Shown one piece after another: positions 26,057-33,643 of a DNA stretch of 64,000 bases (position 1 is its first letter; each line of letters begins with the position of its first letter). A program made the position numbers and the translations under genes. Source of the DNA: Nocardia mangyaensis (lineage in GTDB: Bacteria > Actinomycetota > Actinomycetes > Mycobacteriales > Mycobacteriaceae); assembly GCF_001886715.1 (NCBI RefSeq), contig NZ_CP018082.1, forward strand, positions 5,270,001-5,334,000, given 5' to 3'. Below the pieces are notes generated by a model, which was given only the letters and a program-made list of their open reading frames with translations, ran no database searches and was not told the origin of the DNA.

Positions 26057-27271
26057 ATGATCAATCTCGAACTCCCCAAGAAGCTGAAGGCGAGCGCCAA
26101 CCAGGCCCACCAGGTCGCCGCCCAGATCTTCCGTCCCATCTCCCGCAAGTACGACCTCGCCGAACACGCCTACCCGGTCGAGCTCGACACCATGGCCGCC
26201 ATGGTGGAGGGCCTGGCCGATTCCGGCACGCAGAAGATCGGCGGCGCCGCGGGTGGCCGCAATGACGAGGCGGGCACCGACCTGCTCGCCAATGCCAACG
26301 GCGGCAACATGTCCGCGCTGCTCAACGCACTGGAGACCTCCTGGGGCGATGTCGGCCTGATGCTGACCATCCCCTACCAGGGTCTGGGCAATGCGGCGAT
26401 CGCCGCGGTCGCCACCGACGAGCAGCTCGAGCGCTTCGGCAAGGTGTGGGCCGCGATGGCCATCACCGAGCCGTCCTTCGGTTCGGACTCCGCCGCCGTC
26501 ACCACCACCGCCGTGCTCGACGGCGACGAGTGGGTCCTCAACGGCGAGAAGATCTTCGTCACCTGTGGTGAGCGCGCCACCCACATCGTGGTGTGGGCCT
26601 CGGTCGACAAGAAGCTCGGTCGCGCGGCGATCAAGTCCTTCGTCGTTCCGCGCGACGCTCCGGGTCTGTCGGTGGCGCGGCTCGAGCACAAGCTCGGCAT
26701 CAAGGCCTCCGACACCGCGGTGCTGCTGCTGCAGGACTGCCGGATTCCCGCCGACAACATTCTCGGTTCGCCGGAAGTCAACGTGGAGAAGGGCTTTGCC
26801 GGGGTCATGCAGACCTTCGACAACACCCGTCCCCTCGTCGCGGCCATGGCCGTCGGTGTCGCTCGTGCGGCGCTCGAGGAACTGCGCACCATCCTCACCG
26901 ACGCCGGTGTCGAGATCTCCTACGACACCCCCGCGATCAACCAGCACGCCGCGGCCGCGGAATTCCTGCGCCTGGAAGCCGATTACGAGTCGGCCTACCT
27001 GCTGTCGCTGCGCGCCGCGTGGATGGCCGACAACAAGAAGCCCAACTCGCTCGAGGCTTCCATGTCCAAGGCCAAGGCGGGCCGCACCGGCACCGACGTC
27101 ACCCTCAAGGCCGTCGAACTCGCCGGCACCGTGGGCTATTCCCAGCGCCTGCTCCTGGAGAAGTGGGGCCGCGACTCCAAGATCCTCGACATCTTCGAGG
27201 GCACCCAGCAGATCCAGCAGCTGATCGTGGCTCGCCGTGTGCTCGGAAAGTCCAGCGCTGAACTGAAGTGA
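26057..27271 (+). CDS. fadE23: acyl-CoA dehydrogenase, FadE23-like; 3' end is an attachment site
   Basis: This 404-residue protein starts INLELPKKLKASANQ with ARKYDL-like KYDLAEHAYPVELDT, as in mycobacterial FadE23. ITEPSFGSDSAA is the FAD/substrate loop and WGRDSKILDIFEGTQQIQ the C-terminal signature. RBS AGGAGAACCC precedes ATG 26057. The last 94 bp (27178-27271) are repeated at 32836-32929, so an element has integrated into the gene end and rebuilt it with one silent change (CGT for CGC, Arg). The protein should be intact. Confidence 0.9.
   Translation: MINLELPKKLKASANQAHQVAAQIFRPISRKYDLAEHAYPVELDTMAAMVEGLADSGTQKIGGAAGGRNDEAGTDLLANANGGNMSALLNALETSWGDVGLMLTIPYQGLGNAAIAAVATDEQLERFGKVWAAMAITEPSFGSDSAAVTTTAVLDGDEWVLNGEKIFVTCGERATHIVVWASVDKKLGRAAIKSFVVPRDAPGLSVARLEHKLGIKASDTAVLLLQDCRIPADNILGSPEVNVEKGFAGVMQTFDNTRPLVAAMAVGVARAALEELRTILTDAGVEISYDTPAINQHAAAAEFLRLEADYESAYLLSLRAAWMADNKKPNSLEASMSKAKAGRTGTDVTLKAVELAGTVGYSQRLLLEKWGRDSKILDIFEGTQQIQQLIVARRVLGKSSAELK
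27178..27271 (+). repeat. 94-bp direct repeat, left copy (att)
   Basis: This copy is identical at 93 of 94 positions to 32836-32929; the one difference is T at 27238 versus C at 32896. It forms the left boundary of a 5,658-bp insertion. Confidence 0.95.
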
Positions 27272-27285
27272 GCTGGTAGACAACG

Positions 27286-27323
27286 AATCCGGTGCGAGTC
27301 GACCTTCTGACTCGCACCGGATT
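27286..27323 (+). terminator. rho-independent-type terminator after fadE23
   Basis: AATCCGGTGCGAGTC (27286-27300) pairs perfectly over 15 bp with 27309-27323, with an 8-nt loop, followed by TCTTGTTT. As it lies inside the element boundary, it was probably supplied by the element. Confidence 0.8.
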
Positions 27324-27363
27324 TCTTGTTTCCGAGAACCTTCCGATTCGGATTCGCGGTCAC

Positions 27364-27648
27364 TCAGGCCGCTTCCAGGCCGTCTTCGGAGGGAAGCTCC
27401 CAGAGGTGGGCCGAATCGTCGACGGCCTGGCGGGCGCGCTCGTGGCTCGACGACAGCAGGTGCGTATACACCCGCAGGGTGAAGCCGGGGTCTTCGTGAC
27501 CGAGGTAGTCGGCGAGCTCCTTCACCGAGACACCGCGCGCGAGCAGTTTCGAGGCATAGAGATGACGGAGGCCCGTGTGCATGCCGTCTGCCCGATTGAC
27601 GTACACAAGATCCGCTTTGCTGAACGCTGGCCTCCACACGATCTTGTC
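27364..27648 (-). pseudogene. tyrosine integrase, only C-terminal catalytic part left
   Basis: Ninety-four C-terminal residues match a phage-type tyrosine recombinase: HTGLRHLYASKLLARGVSVKELADYLGH and DPGFTLRVYTHL (catalytic Arg, His and Tyr). One extra residue separates H from LRH compared with the usual HxLRH. Upstream of 27648 the frame stays open to 27915, but the sequence (low-complexity Arg/Ala) does not look like the missing core-binding and N-terminal domains. The fragment sits directly next to the left att repeat, as expected of the integrase of this element. It is probably inactive. Confidence 0.75.
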
Positions 27649-28304
27649 AAGGGCGCCTGCGGCGGCGCGTGCGCGCCGCCGCCGCGCTACGACGCGCACC
27701 CCACGCTGGTAAGGCGCCGCCTGGGCGCGTCGGCACGTCGGCGACGAGCACGCGCTATCGGCAGACGTCGGAGCTCCTGACAGCTCGGACAGCATCGACC
27801 CGAGCGCGTTGACGAGGGCCAGGAGCATCCCCGTCAGAATTGCTGAACGGAATTCCCGAGCCCGAATCGGCAAACACCCTGCCCGGTCGACGGCCACCAG
27901 CGCACCGAGTCGCATACGTACTGCCGCACGACTTCGTCGCTTGCCTCGTAGGACCAGCCTGCCGAACCCGTGCAGGTGGTTATCGTGCCGTCACCGGTCC
28001 CAGCCGAAAAGGCCGGCATAGTTCCCGATCGCCTTGGCCGGTCACCGGGTGCGAGTGAATTGCTGAACGGAATCCGCGGTGAGGTCGGTGGTATCGCGAC
28101 CGGTGGCCGCGTGGCCCTGTTCTGGGTTGGCCTGCATTGTGATCCCGCGCCCCTCACACCTCAAGGGCGCCGATGGCGTCAGCTTCGCTGATTGCTGAGC
28201 AACCCTTGACCTGTGAGCCTCTGCGCGTGAACGGCAGGCCGTATCGGGCAGGCGGTGAGCCAGCCCCGAGGTGTGCACCCCAACCCAGAGCAGGGCCAGA
28301 AAGG
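27649..28304. other. eroded region behind the integrase remnant
   Basis: Several open frames overlap here without domain-like content. A 17-bp repeat GAATTGCTGAACGGAAT occurs at 27837-27853 and 28057-28073. The stretch may be what is left of the integrase N-terminus and excision genes. Confidence 0.4.
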
Positions 28305-28341
28305 CCAGGACCCCCAGCGCGATTGCGTCCGGGGGTCCTGG
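28305..28341. terminator. hairpin after small basic-peptide genes
   Basis: CCAGGACCCCC (28305-28315) pairs perfectly with GGGGGTCCTGG (28331-28341), an 11-bp stem with a 15-nt loop. It lies just downstream of the minus-strand small genes; the plus-strand side is followed by TTT. Confidence 0.6.
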
Positions 28342-28362
28342 TTTGTGAATGCGCTACTTGCG

Positions 28363-28476
28363 CTACTTGCGCTTCTTACCGGCGTCATTGCGCTTTTCAC
28401 GCCACCGGCCGTCGTTGTTGCGGTCGCGTTCTTTCTCGCCGCCGCCCTGCTTGGGGACCTGAGGTGGCTTGCTCAT
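28363..28476 (-). CDS. 37-aa basic hydrophilic peptide
   Basis: The minus-strand ORF begins MSKPPQVPKQGGGEKERD and ends GKKRK. It is highly charged, with no hydrophobic core, and follows the RTV-repeat peptide gene by 9 bp. Similar small basic proteins are common in mobile elements of actinomycetes. The RBS is weak (AGGGGC). No function can be assigned. Confidence 0.45.
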   Translation of the reverse strand: MSKPPQVPKQGGGEKERDRNNDGRWREKRNDAGKKRK

Positions 28477-28485
28477 TGCCTGCCC

Positions 28486-28593
28486 CTACCGCGCGGGCTT
28501 CACGGTAACCGTGCGGACCACTCGTGTGATCCGAACGGGAACGCGAACAGTGCGGGTAGTGCGGGTGGTACGAACCGTCTTGCGCAAAGGCAT
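28486..28593 (-). CDS. 35-aa Arg/Thr/Val-repeat peptide
   Basis: ATG 28593 has a strong RBS (AAGGGAG, 6-nt spacing). After MPLRK the peptide is almost only Arg, Thr and Val in a near-regular pattern (TVRTTRTTRTVRV, then RITRVVRTVTV). Alternating basic and beta-branched residues suggest a strand that binds nucleic acid or membrane. The plus-strand frame opposite codes a hydrophobic peptide but lacks an RBS. Confidence 0.5.
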   Translation of the reverse strand: MPLRKTVRTTRTTRTVRVPVRITRVVRTVTVKPAR

Positions 28594-28668
28594 GATCGGC
28601 TCCCTTCTTGCAGGCCAGACCATCCGACAGGCGGCGTCGCATATGACGAAACAGCCCTCAAGGTGTAT

Positions 28669-28708
28669 GGTCTCGCTTGCATGCCCTGTCAAAGTATGCA
28701 GCGAGACC
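28669..28708 (-). promoter_or_regulatory. dyad enclosing a TTGACA box
   Basis: GGTCTCGCTTGCAT (28669-28682) pairs with ATGCAGCGAGACC (28696-28708) with one bulged base. On the minus strand the loop contains a perfect TTGACA at 28692-28687, oriented towards the small-peptide genes. A weak -10 (CATACA) follows at 17 bp. It may be an operator around the -35 box. Confidence 0.45.
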
Positions 28709-28751
28709 AGCCTTACGTCGGATACTCATCCATGTGAGGCTGGTCGTTTTT
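28705..28751 (+). terminator. intrinsic terminator-like hairpin
   Basis: GACCAGCCT (28705-28713) pairs with AGGCTGGTC (28737-28745), followed by GTTTTT. Its left arm shares GACC with the neighbouring dyad, so the two folds exclude each other on the plus strand. Confidence 0.5.
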
Positions 28752-29763
28752 GTGCGACCATGCCTGGCTTCGTCACAGACACTACTCCTAGTGGCGGACA
28801 CTTCGGCTGACCACAACCCGTGGTAATCACTCGGTGTACTTCATATCGGAAAGATTTCCGACAAAGTCCCAGCTAGATCGTTTGCCGGTGTATCACAGAT
28901 ATGATCTTAGTCACATCTTCTGACCTGGGGGGATTCGGGTACGAGTTGCTGTCTTGACCTCTGGCGGACCATTTTTAAAACTGGCCCCCGATTCCCGCTC
29001 GAGTCAAAATAATCCACCAGAAGCCCATATGGGCATCGTTACCCCGCTGCGGGCTAAGGTCGAGTATTTGCGGACTGTTAGCTAGATCGAGACGTTGAAA
29101 CTGGTAGTTGTATATTCACGAAATACGTGGTATTAGCGGTCGGTTTCTGGTTGATCGACGCGGTGCCGTCAGCGCATCGCCGGAGGGCTGTTAGGTGGAC
29201 AAAGGTTGTCACGCCGTTGTCACAAGTGGTGCGGACGACCCCGGACGCGACGAGACCCCCGGCGGAAGTATTTCGCCACTTCGCATAGGGGTGCGGACGT
29301 CAGCAGATCGTCAGCGGACACGAGCTTTTCGACTCGTAATCTAGCGGGCACAGTGTCACGACGTCGCCCAGACACTCTCCTGCTGGGGCGGCCTGATGGA
29401 TCCAGGGCAAGTACCACTGCGGCGAGCATCAAGGCCAGGCAGGTTGCTGAACGAAAATTCTCTCCGCGGTCGCGATCGAGCCGTCGGCTAACGGCCGAGC
29501 TAGATCGCTGTGGTCCGGTCCAACACGCTGACACTCAGCAGCCGACCAGAGGAGGGAACACCCCCGCTCTTTCGGCGTTCAGCCGGACCAGTTGGTTGGC
29601 CAGCCGCTAATGTGCTGCAAGACAACCTAACCGAGATAGATTCATGGCGACATACGCCGACTCACTGACTTGCATCGACAGCAGGGCAGGACGACTTCAT
29701 CCGTTGCATAGCCACCATCACATAGTTCGTCAACCTTCGAAACTATACGACCACCCGGGGGCC
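28752..29763. other. 1-kb stretch without recognisable gene
   Basis: Open frames on both strands between 29206 and 29610 give Arg/Ser-rich peptides without a domain or an RBS. The base composition is lower in GC than the chromosome. It is read as eroded element DNA. Confidence 0.4.
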
Positions 29764-30955
29764 TAGTGCCTCGTCAAGCAACCTTCGGTAGGTAATCCGG
29801 TCGCCGGATCTTGGAGTTGACGGCGAAGTCCCGCTTGGGTCGGGCGTGCTGGTTGTACCAGCGGATGTAGGCACCGATCGCGGCGTCCTGTTCACCATGG
29901 CTGCGGTGATCGGTGCCGTTGAGCGCGAAGTAGCGCAGCGCCGCGAACTCGGACTCGATCCAGTTCAACCACGATGAATACGTCGGCAAGAACACCAACT
30001 CCACATCATGATCGGCGGCCCAGTCCCGGACCTCGGCCCGCTTGTGCGGGGAGAAGTTGTCGGCGATGACGTAGAGCCTCTCACCTGGCCACCGGGCTCG
30101 CAGCGACTTCAGCAACCCGAGAAACTCCTGCCACCGCTTCCGGTCCCGGATCCGGTAATGGATCTTCCCCGTCGCCAGATCCAGGGCACCGAGCAGGTGC
30201 CGAACACCCTGAGTGCGGTGATATGTCGCCCGCAACCGTCTCGGCTTACGCCGCGGAAACCAGCCTCGACCAGCACGAGGTTGCAGGTTCAACGGCCCGA
30301 ACTCATCGACACAGACCACCCGCCCGTCAGCAGGCCGGTGGTCGTAGAGGTCGAGGATGCGGTCCATCTTGGTGGCGAACTCGGGATCGGTGCCGGCTTT
30401 CCAGGTCTTGACCGCCTGCCACGACACACCCTCGGCCTTCAAGAGCTTGCGCAGAGTCTCACGACTGATCTCAGCGATGTTGTTGGTGGCCAACACTTCT
30501 CGGAGTTTCGACAAGCTCCAGGCCGAGAACGGCCAGCCGAGGTCTCGCGGGCAGCACCGGGCGATACAGGCAATGCGTTCACGCGTTGCCCGGTCCACCT
30601 TGCTCGGTCTGCCCGCGCTCCATTTTGGGTCCAACGCGTCGAACCCCCGCTCGTTGAAGTCGTGGATCACTTGCCGCACATAGGCTTCGCTGACCTGCAT
30701 CAACCTCGCGATCGCGGGGACCGGCTGGCGGTGCGCCGAGGCCATCACCACGATCGCACGCCGCATCCTGATCGGTTGTTTGCTCGTCTTCGTGATCTTC
30801 TGCAGTCGGCGGCCCTCGTCCGGGGTCACTTCTCGCACAAACACTTCCGGTTTCCTGGCCACCGGCACCACCTCCACCGGGGAGCATCACCGGTCACAGG
30901 CGCGCGATCAACTCGACACCCGGTTACCAGGGCAACCTTCCTGGACGAGGCACTA
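29764..30955 (-). mobile_element. IS630-family insertion sequence
   Basis: The ends carry imperfect terminal inverted repeats starting TAGTGCCTCGTC at both sides (left from 29764, right ending 30955). A TA sits at each boundary, as expected for TA-target duplication by this family. The total is 1,192 bp with one transposase gene on the minus strand. The right end lies 1 bp from the ATG of the membrane-protein gene. Confidence 0.85.
29774..30877 (-). CDS. IS630-family transposase
   Basis: The transposase has 367 residues. An N-terminal winged helix-turn-helix (residues 40-110: IARLMQVSEAYVRQVIHDFNERGFDAL) precedes the DDE domain with VVCVDEFGPL (first Asp), YVIADNFSPHK (second Asp) and SWLNWIESEFAAL (Glu). 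It is full length and in one frame, unlike many IS630 members split in two frames, so it may be active. Translation likely starts near 30877 or at a Met/Val a few codons in. Confidence 0.9.
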   Translation of the reverse strand: MEVVPVARKPEVFVREVTPDEGRRLQKITKTSKQPIRMRRAIVVMASAHRQPVPAIARLMQVSEAYVRQVIHDFNERGFDALDPKWSAGRPSKVDRATRERIACIARCCPRDLGWPFSAWSLSKLREVLATNNIAEISRETLRKLLKAEGVSWQAVKTWKAGTDPEFATKMDRILDLYDHRPADGRVVCVDEFGPLNLQPRAGRGWFPRRKPRRLRATYHRTQGVRHLLGALDLATGKIHYRIRDRKRWQEFLGLLKSLRARWPGERLYVIADNFSPHKRAEVRDWAADHDVELVFLPTYSSWLNWIESEFAALRYFALNGTDHRSHGEQDAAIGAYIRWYNQHARPKRDFAVNSKIRRPDYLPKVA

Positions 30956-30956
30956 G

Positions 30957-31736
30957 ATGCCAGACCAAGAGATCCCGCCAACTGAAGATGCTACCGAGGC
31001 AAACGATGAGCTAAGACCGCCAACGTCAGAGATCGCTCGAAGCGATGGACCGCGCACCTCGGTCGAGCAGTCTGAAGGCGGTCGCCGTAACCGTCCAGCG
31101 CTTTGGAGATCCCGAAGGTCTCGACAAATCCTCAGCAGAAGGCAACGGGCGGGCACCATGACACAAAGTGTGGATGGCACCAGCATCGGCGGCAGCCTGA
31201 CAATAATCAACGACAACTCGGGCACCCTGAACATAATCAATGGCCCGGACGGCGAAGCTGCCGAAATTAAGCGAATATTCGTTGATGCGCTTCGCGACCG
31301 CAGTATTTTCATTGAGAAGATGCACCGACAAGCCCTTCAACAGGCCAATTTGAACTATGTCATCTATACCATTTTCGCCGTATTTGGTGGTGTGGCTGTA
31401 CTTGCGGCTGCAGCGTTGGCGCTCGTCGATAGAACTAATACCGTGCAATCAATTTCCTTAGTCTCCGGCCTCGGGGGTATCCTTGTGGGAACCTGCGGTG
31501 CCGCATTGGCGTACCGGGCAGACCAGGCCCGCAAGCATTTAGCGGCACAGGGCGAAAAGGTTCACGAAGAGATTCGAATGGAACGGCGATTGGCCGAGGC
31601 CGCAGGCCTAGTTGCCGGTATAAAAAATCCGGAGCTAGGCGACCAGGCCCGCATTTCACTAGCGTTGCGTATCCTGAACGAGGGAAACGCCCCTGGAGAT
31701 ACCGCCGAAACGCAGCGCGATACCGATCCGACGTGA
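30957..31736 (+). CDS. membrane protein resembling TRADD-N-associated family
   Basis: This is a 259-residue protein. Residues 1-67 are charged and disordered. Residues 68-105 (SIGGSLTIINDNSGTLNIING) look like a short beta-rich segment, followed by a helix and two membrane spans (YTIFAVFGGVAVLAAAALALV and SISLVSGLGGILVGTCGAALAY). A long charged cytoplasmic helix (RADQARKHLAAQGEKVHEEIRMERRLAEAAGLV) and KNPELGDQARISLALRILN follow. This layout resembles proteins with the TRADD-N-associated membrane domain predicted in bacterial conflict systems; the match is from memory. ATG 31158 is an alternative start. The IS insertion has replaced its upstream region, so expression may depend on IS sequence. 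Confidence 0.55.
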   Translation: MPDQEIPPTEDATEANDELRPPTSEIARSDGPRTSVEQSEGGRRNRPALWRSRRSRQILSRRQRAGTMTQSVDGTSIGGSLTIINDNSGTLNIINGPDGEAAEIKRIFVDALRDRSIFIEKMHRQALQQANLNYVIYTIFAVFGGVAVLAAAALALVDRTNTVQSISLVSGLGGILVGTCGAALAYRADQARKHLAAQGEKVHEEIRMERRLAEAAGLVAGIKNPELGDQARISLALRILNEGNAPGDTAETQRDTDPT

Positions 31737-31965
31737 ATCCTCACGACGTATAGCACCCCAGCATCCTCGTGGCCCGATTATCTGATCTCACTCGGCCGTG
31801 TCAAGGGAAAGGACGCCTGAAGGACCTTCGACCGCAGGACCGCAGCGAGACCAGAACGGGACCACCCGCTACGAACGATGCCGAACAACCCCATGTCACC
31901 GTCGATCGACGCACAACCGAAAATCACTCGTGGCTTGGGGTTTCGGCCACCGGCTGAACTGGGGG

Positions 31966-32805
31966 TCAGGTGACATTGCTCGCGGTTGGACCTACATTGC
32001 CCAGTTCGATCATCGCCGGACTTCCATCGTCATCGTTGCAGCCCCAAGCGAACCCGTGGATCTCCTCAGCGCTAGCCTCCATCGCCCTCCGCTGAATCAG
32101 CCGAAACTCAGCTTCGCGGGCCTCATCGAACTTGTCCTCGTACGCAATGACCCATACGGCGCCGCCTGTTGCCAACGAGATGCGCCCGACGTCGCCGATG
32201 TGTTCTTTCACCGTGAGTGTTTCCCGATCCGGCGCACCGATCAAGACAACAAACCGGAGGGACCTTCCTGCTCCCGGAGTCGGAAACCACCGAACCAAGT
32301 TCAGGCGTCGTTCGCCAAACGATGCAACTAGCGAGCAATGCGGAACGGTGATCGTCGCCCCTAGTCGCCACCCGAGAGCGCACTCATCAGTGTGATCCCA
32401 CCTTGAGATGACGCGGTCCTCACCAGCCGGAAGGCGCGTCGCGGCTGCTTCTTTCGTCAACGCCATCCGCCACTTCGCTGGATGCAGGCTTAGCTTCAGA
32501 TCTTTCATTCCCATTCGTGGCGCGATGTAGACGTCACCTGACTTTTCGCCTACTACAGTCCACGACCGCGAGCGCAGGCCATCAGGGCTGCCCACTGCCC
32601 ACCGGATTGCTCCACTGCCCTCTATGACCTGAACTTCGGGTGGAATCAGCACGGCAGGCACACTATCGGCGGGACGCTTGACCCGGACGTCCTGGTCCGG
32701 ACTCCCGCCTTGCCAGGCCGCCCACAGGCCGTCAGAGGTCAAAAATCCACCAGAAACGCCGAGAAGCATCGAGATGGATACGGGCAGCCCAAGGCCGTTG
32801 TTCAA
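31966..32805 (-). CDS. hypothetical protein with SGDVYI...KLSLHP motif
   Basis: The protein has about 279 residues from TTG 32805 (GGAG 6 nt upstream); ATG 32769 is an alternative. The segment GDVYIAPRMGMKDLKLSLH, then WRMALTKEAA, recalls a group of uncharacterised actinomycete proteins found near integrases. The rest (LVRWFPTPGAGRSLRFVVLIGAPD, GGAVWVIAYEDKFDEAREAEFR) suggests a beta-rich fold. The reading frame stays open upstream through the right att repeat, but that part is antisense to fadE23 and is not believed. Function unknown. Confidence 0.6.
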   Translation of the reverse strand: MNNGLGLPVSISMLLGVSGGFLTSDGLWAAWQGGSPDQDVRVKRPADSVPAVLIPPEVQVIEGSGAIRWAVGSPDGLRSRSWTVVGEKSGDVYIAPRMGMKDLKLSLHPAKWRMALTKEAAATRLPAGEDRVISRWDHTDECALGWRLGATITVPHCSLVASFGERRLNLVRWFPTPGAGRSLRFVVLIGAPDRETLTVKEHIGDVGRISLATGGAVWVIAYEDKFDEAREAEFRLIQRRAMEASAEEIHGFAWGCNDDDGSPAMIELGNVGPTASNVT

Positions 32806-32835
32806 CCGTTTCTCCAGGTTGCCGGCACCTCGCCG

Positions 32836-32929
32836 CAAGATCCTCGACATCTTCGAGGGCACCCAGCAGATCCAGCAGCTGATCGTGGCTCGCCGCGTGC
32901 TCGGAAAGTCCAGCGCTGAACTGAAGTGA
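32836..32929 (+). repeat. 94-bp direct repeat, right copy (displaced fadE23 end)
   Basis: This carries the original last 30 codons of fadE23 and its stop, now separated from the gene by 5.6 kb. It marks the right end of the element. Confidence 0.95.
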
Positions 32930-32949
32930 CCGCTCTGCGGCAGAACGCG

Positions 32950-32981
32950 CCGCCCCGATCGCCGTACAGCGATCGGGGCGG
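32950..32981 (+). terminator. original fadE23 terminator
   Basis: CCGCCCCGATCGC (32950-32962) pairs perfectly with 32969-32981 over 13 bp, with a 6-nt loop, followed by TTGTGTGT. It lies 20 bp after the displaced stop codon, as expected for the pre-integration gene. Confidence 0.8.
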
Positions 32982-33105
32982 TTGTGTGTCCGGGGTCGTT
33001 GCCTCCGCTCTCGGGGAGGGACACGACCTTTCGCTTCGCGGCGACGCGTTCAGCCGAGCGTGAAAAATCGCCCGTGGCACCATCGCGGCTGACAAGCTGA
33101 GGCGC

Positions 33106-33462
33106 ATGGAAGATCTACGGGATGCCGAGCATCGGCTACAGGCCGCACAGCTCGCCGGCGATGTCGATGCGTTGGATCAGCTGTTGGACGATCGCCTGCT
33201 CTTCACCCTCGGCGGTGATGTCTACACCAAGGCCGACGACTTGGCGCTCCATCGCTCAGGGGCACAGGTGTTGACGAAGCTGGTCGAGGAGGACCTGACC
33301 GTGCTCGCCGACGGATCCACCGGGGTGACCTGGTTCCTCGGCACCGTCGAGGGCAGCGCGCAGGGCACGCCGTTCGCTGCCAGGATGCGCTACACCCGGA
33401 CCTGGCTGCACGATGAGGTCCATGGCTGGCGGATCATCGCCGCGCACGCGGGCGTCGCCTGA
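33106..33462 (+). CDS. NTF2-like (DUF4440-type) protein
   Basis: This 118-residue cone-fold protein begins with the helix MEDLRDAEHRLQAAQLAGDVDALDQLLDDRL. It continues with the strand-turn LLFTLGGDVYTKADDLALHRSG and ends with YTRTWLHDEVHGWRIIAAHAGVA, the standard end of this family. It may be an enzyme or a small ligand-binding protein. It is monocistronic. Confidence 0.7.
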   Translation: MEDLRDAEHRLQAAQLAGDVDALDQLLDDRLLFTLGGDVYTKADDLALHRSGAQVLTKLVEEDLTVLADGSTGVTWFLGTVEGSAQGTPFAARMRYTRTWLHDEVHGWRIIAAHAGVA

Positions 33463-33643
33463 CGCGGGCCGTCCACGCCGGTCACGGTCCCGACGGTCCG
33501 TTCCGGGGGTCGAACAGGCCAGCAGTCATGTGGCGGTGGTGTTCGGTGCGTCACGGTGCTCACCCAGACCGGTCCGGTCTGTCATCACCTGCACGACGCG
33601 TGGGAGGCCGTCGTGGCCTCGCTGTCGGCGGCCGAGCAGTAGG

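Noticed and set aside
28255..28737. Plus-strand ORF with a hydrophobic stretch
   Set aside because: It has no RBS and is antisense to two small ORFs of which one has a strong RBS; the terminator-like hairpin falls inside it.
29206..29610. Overlapping ORFs on both strands
   Set aside because: Arg/Ser-rich composition, no RBS, no domain; treated as chance frames in eroded DNA.
32806..33024. N-terminal extension of the hypothetical protein at 31966-32805 across the att repeat
   Set aside because: That part is the antisense of the fadE23 end, so it was joined only by integration.
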